A stretch of DNA of 56,330 bases from Candidatus Aminicenantota bacterium (GCA_011772425.1 WVZO01000102.1:1-56330); one strand, 5' to 3'; positions 23,699 through 31,938 are shown, numbered from the stretch's first letter. The notes: generated by a model not told the origin, from the letters alone. A program made the numbers and translations.

Positions 23699-25453
23699 TT
23701 AGTAGAGCTGTTGGAATGATGGGTAATCCATCATTCCCTTCTTCTGTGAGGTGTTTAATTTCTTCCGGTAACCCAGGAAAATACACTCACCAATAAGACC
23801 GGCGGCCCCCACATAGAAATCAGCTCCCTGGGGACTGCCGTTCCGGTCTTCCCATTCATTAATATTAAAACGGTCCAGGTTCTTGCGGACAATTTCAAGT
23901 AGATAGTTCTCTGCTTCTTTTTTAAATCCTCTCAGAAAAAGGGCTTTAACCACCCGCGCCCCAATCCAATCCCACTGCCCCCCATTCTGGTAACTCCAGG
24001 GACGGATTAACAGGGGATGCGGGAAAAATCCCTGGGGATAAGGAGGAATCAATGTAAAGGATACGGTTTGCAGTCCATATTTTTTTCTTCTTTGCTCAAG
24101 GACGTGCAAAAACCGTTCCACCTGTGAGTGATCCATTAGATCGGCAATGATGGCCTCTGCATTTCCTCCCACTGCCAACATCTCCTTTTCCATCCGGTAA
24201 TACTTGCCTCTTGAGTCAGACGGAACAATATGCGTAATAAAATACCCCTTATCCTCCAGGTATAAAAGCGTTTTGGATTGCGATTTCAAGGTAAGTAAAC
24301 GCTCAGCCCATTTTTGCATGCGTTCTTTTTGTTTGGAAGAGTTTAACTGTTTAAATATCTTAATTAAACAGTCAATGGCCTGGATATATTTAGCCTGGGT
24401 ATAAATAGAAAATACCGGCGTAGAACGGTCGGATAATTTGGTGGCCCGCTGGTCCGGGTAGGTGTTTTCGATGTCCCCCCAGTCGGCAGTAAAACCACTG
24501 TAAATGAGATGATGCCTGGGACTGCGTTTATTTTTCCACACCCATTCCAGAGCCATCTCCAACCGGGTAAGCACGGTTTTACCCTTAACCTTCTTGTAAA
24601 ACCATTGGGTATTTTCTCTCCCGGTTTCATAAGCTGCCAACACCAGGGAACTCTCCTGGTCGGTCTCCACGGTGTTTTTACCGGTTTCCCCCGAAACATC
24701 CACCCAGTCTACTACTTCACCATCAACCCCCTGGTGCTCCAGGAACAATTCCACACTTCTTGCCAGGGTTTGAATGGGATAAAACCGTTTGGTATAAGCA
24801 ATAAAGGTAGCAGTATCCCGGACCCATACCTGGGGATAGGCAGACCCTGGTGAAAACCCGAAAATGTTCCCGTTAGCATCGAGAATTTCGCTGTTCTTTA
24901 ACGTCATCCGCAGCAAATACTGCTCCCGGTCCAACAGCACATTTCCAGTAGAACAAAAGAAGCTGAGGTATTTCTTCTTGAATTCCCCTGAAAACAGGGG
25001 TTTTAAATACAGTTTAACCCTGGAGGTTTTCCAATTTTTGCTGGAACCCCAGAACTCCCCTTCCTTGACAATGTCAAATTCCACCACGTAATCACCGCTC
25101 TGGGAATAGTCGAAATACACGGGTAATTGGAAGGTGGTTGTTTTTTTGCGACGCAGTACCCTGGGGATGCGAAAACGCCGGTTGTCATAAGATATCAATT
25201 TCCCTTTTGGATCGTAAAGATGATAGGAGATAAAATGATTGGTCCCCGGCCGAATACTGCCGACCATATGATTGGCAACCTCCATGGTAAAGACAACCTT
25301 CTCACCCTGGAAAGCCGATACCTGCTCCGGTTGACAGCGGATTTCAACATCAACACCACTGCATGTCAACTGCAAGAAAACCAGTAGAAGTAATAATACA
25401 AGCCGTCGAATAATTGAATTGTGTTCTAGTTTATTCCCATTCACCGTTTTCAC
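23699..25453 (-). CDS. Six-hairpin glycosidase-like lipoprotein
   Basis: 584 residues with a GTG start. Residues 12-31 are hydrophobic and end in LQLTC, a likely lipobox. Residues 32-190 are beta-rich, and from about 195 on an (alpha/alpha)6-barrel resembles six-hairpin glycosidases: YPQVWVRDTATFIAYTKRF, GEVVDWVDVSGETG, ETDQESSLVLAAYE, TADWGDIEN, RPWSYQNGGQWDWIGARVV. Acidic residues in these segments (the Asp of VRD and DWGD, the Glu of ETDQE) are candidate catalytic groups. The substrate and whether it is active are unknown. It probably acts on glycans at the periplasmic face or surface. It stands alone, with palindromic repeats upstream. Confidence 0.72.
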   Translation of the reverse strand: MKTVNGNKLEHNSIIRRLVLLLLLVFLQLTCSGVDVEIRCQPEQVSAFQGEKVVFTMEVANHMVGSIRPGTNHFISYHLYDPKGKLISYDNRRFRIPRVLRRKKTTTFQLPVYFDYSQSGDYVVEFDIVKEGEFWGSSKNWKTSRVKLYLKPLFSGEFKKKYLSFFCSTGNVLLDREQYLLRMTLKNSEILDANGNIFGFSPGSAYPQVWVRDTATFIAYTKRFYPIQTLARSVELFLEHQGVDGEVVDWVDVSGETGKNTVETDQESSLVLAAYETGRENTQWFYKKVKGKTVLTRLEMALEWVWKNKRSPRHHLIYSGFTADWGDIENTYPDQRATKLSDRSTPVFSIYTQAKYIQAIDCLIKIFKQLNSSKQKERMQKWAERLLTLKSQSKTLLYLEDKGYFITHIVPSDSRGKYYRMEKEMLAVGGNAEAIIADLMDHSQVERFLHVLEQRRKKYGLQTVSFTLIPPYPQGFFPHPLLIRPWSYQNGGQWDWIGARVVKALFLRGFKKEAENYLLEIVRKNLDRFNINEWEDRNGSPQGADFYVGAAGLIGECIFLGYRKKLNTSQKKGMMDYPSFQQLY

Positions 25454-25561
25454 CTACTATGAAAATAGCCACGAAGTAACACAAAGAGAAAAAGAAATTC
25501 TAGTTTTAGCCACGAAGTTACACGAAGGGACACGAAGATAAAATGGATATAAATTTGATAG

Positions 25562-25630
25562 TAGGGGTTTGATTCATCAAACCCTGGAATGAAACGTCCA
25601 TTGGCAAGGGCTTGATAAATCAAGCCCCTA
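25562..25630. repeat. Twin perfect 20-bp palindromes
   Basis: GGGTTTGATTCATCAAACCC (25565-25584) and GGGCTTGATAAATCAAGCCC (25608-25627) lie 23 bp apart. They are bracketed by TAGGGG on the left and CCCCTA on the right, so the whole block is itself inverted. It fills the gap between two minus-strand genes, together with GCCACGAAGT-type simple repeats near 25470-25540. No gene is supported in 25454-25690. Confidence 0.75.
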
Positions 25631-25690
25631 CAATAGAATTGAGAAATTGAGAGCATGATTTTCATTCGTCTCCGGGTGAGGCCCGCGGCA

Positions 25691-27481
25691 TCATGATCCA
25701 CTGCTGTCTTTCCTTTTCTGCATATTGATCAGGTTTATCAGCCGCTGTTCCAGTTGCCAATAGTTCTGCGCTCCCGGGTTCAAAGTCACAGCTTTTCGCA
25801 GGACCCGCAAGGCCTGGTTGTAATCGCCCATTTTTCCGTAAATAAGAGCCTTGCGAAAATAAAGGTCCGCAGTCTCTCCAATCTCCTTTGCTTTCTCCAA
25901 CATACGAAGTGAAGCAGTGAGTTCTCCTTTTTTTTCATGATATTTGGCGAGAATCAAATAGCCGAAATATTTCATTTCGTCTTTCCGGGTCTTTCCCATA
26001 ATCGACTCAGCCAGGACTTTCCCGCTGTCCCCTGCACCGGTGACCACCAGTAAGTTGGCTTTTAAAAGTCCACCCATTTCAGAAACATCCAGCCAGCGAT
26101 CTTTATGGTTCACCTCCAACGCCCGGTCCACAACAGCAAGGGCCTTATTATAATCACCCCCCTGTGCGGTTATCAACGCCCAGGGCAGCAGTAATGAACA
26201 ATCCTCCGGGTAATGCCGCGTCAACCCGCTGACATCATTGTAATGACTATATTGGTCCTTAAAATAACCCTGGAAACTGTACGATTCAAATATCCATATA
26301 ACGGATATTAAAGCAAAAAGGGCAACAAAAATTTTTTTCAATTGGTTATTGGTAAAAAGGTTGAAGGTCTCTATAAAAAATACGCCTGCCCAAACCGCCG
26401 GTATATAGGCAAACCGTATTACGATTTTAGGATAAGAGGGAACGATTTCTGGATCCAACACCGGCAGCAGAAAAATGAAAACCAATAAAGAATAAAGGCT
26501 GTACTTGTATTTGTCTCTCTTTACCACCAGGAGCACCAGTACAACCAGGGCAAGCCCAAAATACACCAGGTATTCCAGGTGGCTGCGGTCAAATTGATGC
26601 ATAGAAAAATAAGGGGTGGGGAAAAACGGAAAGAGAATGGTTTTGAAATAAGCACCGATGGTTTTGAAAACCACAAAAATATCTTTCAATGAAAAATTCG
26701 CCAGCACATCCTGGATACCGGAAAAACGATTGTGAAGCATAATATAAATCAAATCCATCACCCAGAAAGGAAGCGTCACCAGGGATTTTTTTAAAATGTG
26801 TTTCACCCGTTTGCCGGTTTTATCGGTTTCAACCGCAGAGACGATGAAAATCAAACCCACGGCCAGCAGGGGAAAAAGCACCGAGTTCTCTTTGGAGAGC
26901 AGTGCCAGCAGGAAAAACAAGGCAGTAAATAGATAAAACAACCCGTTTTTTTTCTTTAAAAAAAGAATAAAGAAAAGAATAGCTGCCAGTATAAAAAAGG
27001 CACCCAACAGGTCGGTGCGGCCGGAAATCCAGGAAACCGCTTCCACGTGAGACGGGTGAATCGAAAAAAACAAGGAAACAAAAAAAGAAAAAAGGATTTT
27101 TTTTGATACAATATAAAAAATCAAAAAAATCAAAAGCGCGTTAAACGCATTGATAAGAACATTGAACAGGTGATAACCGGAAGCATTAAGTCCCCACAAT
27201 TGATAGTCGATGTAAAAAGAAAACAGGGTCACAGGACGCCAGTAATGAAGGTAGGGATAATCCGGGAAGGCAAAGAATTTCGAGCCAATGGTATTGATAA
27301 AGGAATTAAAATCTTTTATGCGGGGATTTTCCGCGATCAACCGGAAATCATCCTTTAAAAAATCATAGTGCAGGGTATTGAGGTACAAAAGAAAATTTAA
27401 AGCAAAAAGTGCCAGAAGAAGGGCTATAATTTTTTTCTTATCAGAAGCAAACGTAGATTGTATCCATTGTTTTAAATTCAT
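25691..27481 (-). CDS. TMTC-like / GT39-type multi-membrane protein with C-terminal TPRs
   Basis: 596 residues. The N-terminal 400 hold about ten hydrophobic segments. The luminal-loop motifs DFLKDDFRLI at about 39-48 and HPSHVEAVSWISGRTDLLG are typical of TMTC-like and GT39/PMT-like (GT-C) mannosyltransferases that use polyprenyl-phosphate sugars, with DD near the N-terminus as the metal/catalytic site. Residues about 420-580 are tetratricopeptide repeats (YNKALAVVDRALEVN, YNQALRVLRKAVTLNPGA). It probably glycosylates exported proteins or glycans. A TATAAT lies about 10 nt before the ATG on the minus strand with AAGGA between, and a MITE-like element sits just beyond the likely -35. Confidence 0.8.
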   Translation of the reverse strand: MNLKQWIQSTFASDKKKIIALLLALFALNFLLYLNTLHYDFLKDDFRLIAENPRIKDFNSFINTIGSKFFAFPDYPYLHYWRPVTLFSFYIDYQLWGLNASGYHLFNVLINAFNALLIFLIFYIVSKKILFSFFVSLFFSIHPSHVEAVSWISGRTDLLGAFFILAAILFFILFLKKKNGLFYLFTALFFLLALLSKENSVLFPLLAVGLIFIVSAVETDKTGKRVKHILKKSLVTLPFWVMDLIYIMLHNRFSGIQDVLANFSLKDIFVVFKTIGAYFKTILFPFFPTPYFSMHQFDRSHLEYLVYFGLALVVLVLLVVKRDKYKYSLYSLLVFIFLLPVLDPEIVPSYPKIVIRFAYIPAVWAGVFFIETFNLFTNNQLKKIFVALFALISVIWIFESYSFQGYFKDQYSHYNDVSGLTRHYPEDCSLLLPWALITAQGGDYNKALAVVDRALEVNHKDRWLDVSEMGGLLKANLLVVTGAGDSGKVLAESIMGKTRKDEMKYFGYLILAKYHEKKGELTASLRMLEKAKEIGETADLYFRKALIYGKMGDYNQALRVLRKAVTLNPGAQNYWQLEQRLINLINMQKRKDSSGS

Positions 27482-27529
27482 CGGTCCTTATATTATAAAT
27501 GATTCAAATAATTTCGTAAACCCCACTGC

Positions 27530-27662
27530 GGAGGCTGTCTCAAAACTCCGGGTGAACACGAGGTTCACCCCTACGTCCGCCTGGAAACCCTTTGTAGGGG
27601 CGAATCTTGTATTCGCCCGGCCTCCGGATTCGGCCATTTTTTTGGGTTTTGAGACAGCCTCC
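27530..27662. mobile_element. 133-bp MITE-like element with 17-bp terminal inverted repeats
   Basis: GGAGGCTGTCTCAAAAC at 27530-27546 is the exact reverse complement of 27646-27662. The trinucleotide TGC flanks both sides as a candidate target duplication. Outside it, CCCCAC on the left and GTGGGG on the right would form a hairpin stem if the element were removed. The interior has two perfect hairpins (GGGTGAAC/GTTCACCC and GGGCGAAT/ATTCGCCC) and no ORF. It lies in the divergent gap 27482-27851. Confidence 0.8.
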
Positions 27663-27722
27663 TGCGTGGGGGAGCAAAGCAGGCGCCTTGGTGGCTAAAA
27701 ATTAAAATTGTTGATCTTTCTG

Positions 27723-27751
27723 TTGATTTATTTTTCCCATATTGGTATAGT
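27723..27751 (+). promoter_or_regulatory. Sigma70-type promoter of the NTF2-like gene
   Basis: TTGATT and TATAGT with a 17-bp spacer. The leader of about 95 nt contains the 34-bp palindromic repeat and ends with AAGGAGG before the ATG at 27852. Confidence 0.6.
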
Positions 27752-27788
27752 ATAGCATTGCGTAAGGCGCAAAACGTAGAGAAAAGCT

Positions 27789-27822
27789 CAGCGCGCGAAG
27801 CGCTTTGCTCTCCGCTCTACGC
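27789..27822. repeat. 34-bp dispersed repeat, copy 2 (inverted relative to copy 1)
   Basis: Reverse complement of 8587-8620 with two differences. It would be transcribed in the leader of the following gene, where GCGCGCGAAGCGC can fold. Confidence 0.7.
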
Positions 27823-27851
27823 CCTACGCCCTACGCTATAAGGAGGATGAA

Positions 27852-28319
27852 ATGAAACGAGTTATGTTAATGGTGGTGTTATCGTTTATGGTTGCTATTT
27901 CCACATTGGTCGCCCAGGAGGTCAAAGTAGATATAGAAAAGGAAAAAGCAGCGATTAAACAGGCGGCCCTGGATTACATGGAAGGTTGGTATGAAGGAAA
28001 TGCCCAGAGGATGAAAAAAGCGCTTCACCCGGAAATGGTGAAACGTGTTCCCACAACACTGCCAACGGGTCGGGTTACGCTGCGATATGCCAGTGCTTCC
28101 AACATGGTGGAATTCACCCGGGCCGGGTTCGGTAAAAATAGAGCCCAACATAAAGGAAAACTTGAAGTAAAAATATTTGATATCTCTCGTAACATTGCCA
28201 GTGCAAAGGCCACATCCGGTGAATATATAGATTATCTCCACCTTGTCAAAATCCATGGGCAGTGGAAGATACTCAATGTCCTGTGGGAACCGGCCAAACC
28301 ACCGGCTAAGAAGAAGTAA
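27852..28319 (+). CDS. Exported NTF2-like (lumazine-binding-type) protein
   Basis: 155 residues with a signal peptide (about 1-21, ending VAQ). The remainder is an SnoaL/NTF2-fold domain of the putative lumazine-binding group (PF12893-like): KAAIKQAALDYMEGWYEGNAQRM, HPEMVKR near residue 58, IASAKATSGEYIDYLHLVK, and GQWKILNVLWE. Such cone-shaped domains bind small molecules or act as enzymes; no catalytic residue can be named here. The start follows AAGGAGGATGAA. The next gene, DUF302, begins about 38 bp after the stop, and the two may be co-transcribed. A 7-bp tandem repeat begins at this gene's stop codon. Confidence 0.82.
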   Translation: MKRVMLMVVLSFMVAISTLVAQEVKVDIEKEKAAIKQAALDYMEGWYEGNAQRMKKALHPEMVKRVPTTLPTGRVTLRYASASNMVEFTRAGFGKNRAQHKGKLEVKIFDISRNIASAKATSGEYIDYLHLVKIHGQWKILNVLWEPAKPPAKKK

Positions 28320-28340
28320 GAAGTAGGAAGTAGGAAGTAG
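28313..28340 (+). repeat. Heptanucleotide tandem repeat before the DUF302 SD
   Basis: Four units of GAAGTA(A/G) run from within the last codons of the NTF2-like gene into the spacer. The SD GGGAGG of the next gene follows directly. Slippage would change the stop context and the intercistronic distance in steps of 7 bp. Confidence 0.7.
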
Positions 28341-28357
28341 GATAAGGGAGGATTTCG

Positions 28358-28744
28358 ATGAGTTATTATTTTAATAAAATCGTGGATATGCCGTTTGAGC
28401 AGGCCATAGAACGGGTCACTGCAGAATTGAAAAAAGAAGGCTTTGGCGTGCTAACCCAGATCGATGTAAAAGAAACCCTGAAGAAAAAACTGGATGTGGA
28501 TTTCAGGAAATACAAAATCCTGGGGGCATGCAATCCTAATTTTGCCTTTCAGGCCCTGCAAAAGGAAGACAAAATCGGTGTGATGCTGCCTTGCAATGTG
28601 ATCCTGCAAGAGACGCCTGACAACAAAATCGAGGTGGCCGCGGTGGACCCTATTGCCTCTATGGCAGGCGTAGAAAACACAGACCTGGCTGACATTGCCA
28701 CCCAGGTCCAGGCCAAACTCAAACGCGTAATAGATGGAGTTTAG
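28358..28744 (+). CDS. DUF302 domain protein
   Basis: 128 residues forming a single DUF302 domain (PF03625). Typical features are FEQAIERVTAELKKEGFGVLTQIDVKETL, then YKILGACNPNFAFQAL, IGVMLPCNVILQE and VAAVDPIASMAG. The central Cys in ILGACNP and LPCN are conserved in the family. Cytoplasmic, with no signal peptide; function unknown, sometimes linked to sulfur or redox metabolism. GGGAGG precedes the ATG. It probably shares a transcript with the NTF2-like gene upstream. The dispersed 180-bp repeat lies downstream. Confidence 0.92.
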   Translation: MSYYFNKIVDMPFEQAIERVTAELKKEGFGVLTQIDVKETLKKKLDVDFRKYKILGACNPNFAFQALQKEDKIGVMLPCNVILQETPDNKIEVAAVDPIASMAGVENTDLADIATQVQAKLKRVIDGV

Positions 28745-28773
28745 CCGCTAAGGCATTTACAATGCGGTAAAAA

Positions 28774-28951
28774 ACGCGAAGAAGCGCGAAGATGACACAC
28801 CCCGCCCCTTCGGGGCACCCCTCTCAAGAGGGGATTTCTTGGGCTGAATGTGGCACAATGAATGAGAGAAGCAATATGACTGACCATGTATAAAAAATTT
28901 TTGCGGGGTCCAGGGGCAGTTTTTACAAAAAGCGCCCCTGGCCGCCGGAGG
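28774..28951. repeat. Dispersed ~180-bp non-coding repeat, copy 2
   Basis: Same element and orientation as 3361-3540, with hairpins CCCCTCTcaAGAGGGG and CCAGGGGC (28910-28917) / GCCCCTGG (28934-28941). It ends 8 nt from the stop codon of the minus-strand htpX gene, the same arrangement as copy 1 at the permease gene. Confidence 0.85.
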
Positions 28952-28959
28952 CAATAATT

Positions 28960-29796
28960 TTAATACATGGCCCTTAAGCGGGCGACTCGTTCTTCCAGGG
29001 GGGGGTGTGTGGAGAACAAATTCATAAGACCTTTACCGCTCAGGGGTGAGACGATAAACAGGTGGGCTGTTTGCGTCGTGGCATGCATGGGGATGCGTTT
29101 GCTGTAATAGCCCAGTTTTTCCAGTGCTGAGGCCAGGCCTTCGGGGTTACCGGTTAATTCTGCGGCCCCCCTGTCTGCTTTGTACTCTCGGGACCGGGAA
29201 ATCGCCATTTGAATCAGCAAAGCAGCAATGGGTGCCAGTATCGACATCAGGAGCAGTCCCAGGATACCGCCGCCTTCGTCGTCATCGCCACCGCCTCCCA
29301 GGAAAGCAAACCAACGCATCTGGTAGGCCAAAAACATAATGGCCCCGGCAATGGTGGCAGCAACGCTTTGAATCAACGTATCCCGGTGACGGATGTGGGA
29401 CATTTCGTGAGCAATCACACCTTTCAACTGCTCGCGGTTCATCGATTTAATAATACCGGTAGTCAGGGCAACAACACCGTGCCGCGGGTTTCTGCCGGTG
29501 GCAAAGGCATTGGGAGAGTCGTCATCCATGATGAACACTTTAGGTTTTGGAATATCCGCGTTCCGGGAAACCTCTTCCACCAGGTAATGAATTTCCGGTG
29601 CTTCGGCTTCGCTCACCGGTTGAGCACGGTAAACGCGTAGCACGATTTTATCTGAAAACCAATAGGCGGTGATGTTCAGGATACCGGCAAAGATCAAGGC
29701 AATCACCATGCCGCTCTGACCGCCCACCAAACCGCCGATAAACAGGAAAAGCCCTGTTAACGCACCTAACAAAATAACTGTTTTTATATTATTCAT
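28960..29796 (-). CDS. htpX: HtpX-family membrane zinc metalloprotease
   Basis: 278 residues of the M48B peptidase family. Two N-terminal membrane segments (about 7-45) are followed by the zinc-binding HEMSH with H130, E131 and H134, two more hydrophobic segments (about 143-163 and 178-200), and the third ligand E204 in SREYKADRGA. The conserved asparagine-rich motif NAFATGRNPRHGVVALTTGI lies just upstream of the active site. HtpX degrades misfolded inner-membrane proteins and is often stress-induced. TATAAT lies about 45 nt upstream on the minus strand, though the -35 is weak. The gene is monocistronic. Confidence 0.95.
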   Translation of the reverse strand: MNNIKTVILLGALTGLFLFIGGLVGGQSGMVIALIFAGILNITAYWFSDKIVLRVYRAQPVSEAEAPEIHYLVEEVSRNADIPKPKVFIMDDDSPNAFATGRNPRHGVVALTTGIIKSMNREQLKGVIAHEMSHIRHRDTLIQSVAATIAGAIMFLAYQMRWFAFLGGGGDDDEGGGILGLLLMSILAPIAALLIQMAISRSREYKADRGAAELTGNPEGLASALEKLGYYSKRIPMHATTQTAHLFIVSPLSGKGLMNLFSTHPPLEERVARLRAMY

Positions 29797-29877
29797 TTTC
29801 CTTACCTCTCTTTAATTTTTTTTAGGGTTATATTATAGTATATTTTTAACATTTTTTCTACCCCCGGCGTGGGGAGG

Positions 29878-30016
29878 CAGCAATTCTAATTTTACCGTTT
29901 AAAGATAGGGTAAACACAAGGTTTACCCCTACGAAAGCACGAAAATGTGCATCAGATGTAGGGGCTCGGCCTGCATTTCGTGTTCGCCCGGATAATTGGT
30001 AAAATTAGAATCGCTG
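29878..30016. mobile_element. 139-bp MITE-like element, copy A
   Basis: The 19-bp ends CAGCAATTCTAATTTTACC (29878-29896) and its complement at 29998-30016 match at 18 positions. The interior contains the hairpin GGGTAAAC/GTTTACCC, then CCTACG, TAGGGGCTCGGCCTGCA and TTCGCCCGG. A second full copy lies at 37880-38024. No ORF. Confidence 0.8.
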
Positions 30017-30173
30017 TTTTTTTATTTTTTTTCTTGCATTTTTTTTCTGGTTATGTTATTTCTCTAGTCTTAAGGCGAAATCTCCGGAAAGGAGGGTAGC
30101 TGTAAAACGGAAAAGATTGAGAGATAATGTAATGAAAAAGGGAAATGATATTTTCCATAGATTGGTGACGCAG

Positions 30174-30228
30174 GCGGTTTGTCCGGTCACCGTGATGCAA
30201 AGGCCCCCCCGGCCGGACCGGGAGGGGC
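30174..30228 (+). promoter_or_regulatory. Structured leader of unknown class before the PstS-like gene
   Basis: Two adjacent stem-loops: GGTGAC/GTCACC (30174-30191) and a very stable GC stem, GCCCC-CCCGG with CCGGG-a-GGGGC (30203-30228). Each is preceded by a similar string, GTGACGCA and GTGATGCA. The SD AAGGAGGGG follows within about 8 nt. I could not match it to a riboswitch family. The rest of the 30017-30173 gap is T-rich then purine-rich without a clear promoter. Confidence 0.4.
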
Positions 30229-30249
30229 ATGTAAAGGAGGGGTATATCC

Positions 30250-30678
30250 ATGAAAATAAAAAAGAGTGCGGTCTTACTCTTTCTTTTTTTATCTTTATGT
30301 TGGGGAACGAAGTTTATTTTTCCGGATGTACTGATTGTTACCAATAAAGAAACTCGTCTCACATCACTGAAAAAGAAAGACATAAGAGATATCTTTACAG
30401 GAAAAAAGAAAAGATGGGAAAACAATGGTAAAATTACCCTGGCGGTATTGAAAAATTCGGCGGTTCACAAACAATTCCTCAAGCAATTTGTTAGTAAAAC
30501 ACCATCTCAATTCAGGAACTATTGGCGGGAAAAGGTTTTTACCGGGGAGGGAAAAAGTCCCAGGTCTTTCAAAACAGAAAAGCGCCTCATTGATTTTGTA
30601 GCCAATACAAAGGGAGCCATCGGTTATATCTCTTTCCCTCAAGATAAGCGGGTAAAAATCATTAGGATAACCGAATAG
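30250..30678 (+). CDS. Small PstS-like periplasmic binding protein
   Basis: 142 residues with a signal peptide (about 1-19). The motifs LKKKDIRDIFTGKKKRWENNGKITL, followed by QFRNYWREKVFTG and TKGAIGYIS, are those of the PBP-like domain of phosphate ABC transporter binding proteins. The protein is about half the usual length, covering one lobe plus the closing helix only. Such single-lobe PstS-like proteins are often found next to porins and sensor kinases rather than pstCAB, as here. The SD AAGGAGG precedes the ATG, and the gene begins a four-gene operon (porin, HAMP kinase, hybrid kinase). The bound ligand, phosphate or another oxyanion, is unproven. Confidence 0.82.
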   Translation: MKIKKSAVLLFLFLSLCWGTKFIFPDVLIVTNKETRLTSLKKKDIRDIFTGKKKRWENNGKITLAVLKNSAVHKQFLKQFVSKTPSQFRNYWREKVFTGEGKSPRSFKTEKRLIDFVANTKGAIGYISFPQDKRVKIIRITE

Positions 30679-30693
30679 AAAAGGAGGCCGAAA

Positions 30694-31938
30694 TTGAAAC
30701 CATTACAAAAACTATTTTTTGTCTTTTTAGTCAGTGTTTTTTTACCGGGAAGTGCTCTTGGGCAAGAATCTTTTAAAATCGATATTCACGGCTATATATC
30801 TCAAGGTTATTTGTTCAGTAACCGGAATAACTTTTTGGCAAATACCGAAGAGGGCACGTTCCATTTTAACGAACTGGGGATTAATTTTTCAACGGAATTG
30901 ACGGAGAAAATACGGCTGGGAATCCAGTTTGCCGCCCGTGATCTTGGAGACAGCGGTAATGATAAAGTCTTAATCGACTGGGCTTATGCCGATTATCAAT
31001 GGCGGGATTGGTTGGGTCTCCGTTTGGGAAAAATAAAGATGCCGGTGGGTTTTTACAATAAAACCAGGGATATCGATATGCTGCGCACATTTATTTTACT
31101 CCCTCAAGGTATTTACCTGGAAAACTATCGGGAAGCCTGCACCTCGGTGAAGGGCATTGGGATTTACGGTGAGATTCTTAACAATTTAATCGGAAATTTT
31201 TCATACCAGGTATTATGGGGTTCATCGGATATCGATAAAGAGGGCAGCGTTGCCAAAGGTGCCGAGGCAATGGGGCCAATTGATGTGGAAAAATTTGATG
31301 TGGGTGATTTATTCAGCGGCAGTATCATCTGGGAGTCCCCTCTTAAAGGTCTGCAAATCGGGGCAACGGTAGTGGAGACCGAAGTCACAGCTCATGCCAG
31401 GATTACTGAAGATATAAGTATACCGGTGGACTTTCCCCCCTATACCATAACCCTGGCCAGGAGGGGAGACGCGGCTACGGCCCTCATCCCCAAAACCAGT
31501 ATATACACGTATTCTGCCGAATATACATGGAATAATCTTGTCCTGGCTGCCGAATACCAGCTTATGAATCAAGATATTACGATAAAGGTGGCCGATTTGG
31601 AGCCTATGGAAGAACCGATGAATTCCCTGAGCTATTATGGGAGTGCGGCCTATCGTTTTGCCGATTGGTTTGAGTTAGGGGTCTATTATATGGTATATTA
31701 TAGGGATAAGAATGATAAGAAGGGAACCGGGTTTGATCCTCCTTATTCCGCCTTTCAGAAGGACGCCTGTGCCTGCCTGCGCTTCGATTTAAACACGCAG
31801 TGGACATTTAAGGTGGAAGGGCACCTGGTGGAGGGGACCGCTTTATGTTTACCCCAGGAAAACTTAAATGCCGCCGGCGCCGTCGAATATGACAAAAAAT
31901 GGGCCCTGTTTGCCCTGAAGATGACCTTCAACTTCTAA
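30694..31938 (+). CDS. OprO/OprP-like outer-membrane porin
   Basis: 414 residues with a TTG start preceded by AAGGAGG. A signal peptide (about 1-24, ending LGQ) is followed by IDIHGYISQGYLFS and a beta-barrel of alternating strands that ends KKWALFALKMTFNF with the C-terminal Phe needed for outer-membrane insertion. WAYADYQWRDWLGLRLGKIKMPVGFYN near 89-115 is characteristic of the phosphate-selective porin O/P group. It sits 15 bp after the PstS-like gene, which supports a shared anion-uptake or sensing role. Neither transporter permease nor ATPase is present nearby. Confidence 0.82.
   Translation: MKPLQKLFFVFLVSVFLPGSALGQESFKIDIHGYISQGYLFSNRNNFLANTEEGTFHFNELGINFSTELTEKIRLGIQFAARDLGDSGNDKVLIDWAYADYQWRDWLGLRLGKIKMPVGFYNKTRDIDMLRTFILLPQGIYLENYREACTSVKGIGIYGEILNNLIGNFSYQVLWGSSDIDKEGSVAKGAEAMGPIDVEKFDVGDLFSGSIIWESPLKGLQIGATVVETEVTAHARITEDISIPVDFPPYTITLARRGDAATALIPKTSIYTYSAEYTWNNLVLAAEYQLMNQDITIKVADLEPMEEPMNSLSYYGSAAYRFADWFELGVYYMVYYRDKNDKKGTGFDPPYSAFQKDACACLRFDLNTQWTFKVEGHLVEGTALCLPQENLNAAGAVEYDKKWALFALKMTFNF

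Noticed and set aside
25450-25701. 83-residue minus-strand protein
   Set aside because: It lies across the twin palindromes and simple repeats, so it is a translation of repeats.
30121-30249. c-di-GMP-I (GEMM) riboswitch before the PstS-like gene
   Set aside because: GATGCAAAGG resembles part of the core, but the matching GGCAAACC segment and tetraloop/receptor layout are missing.
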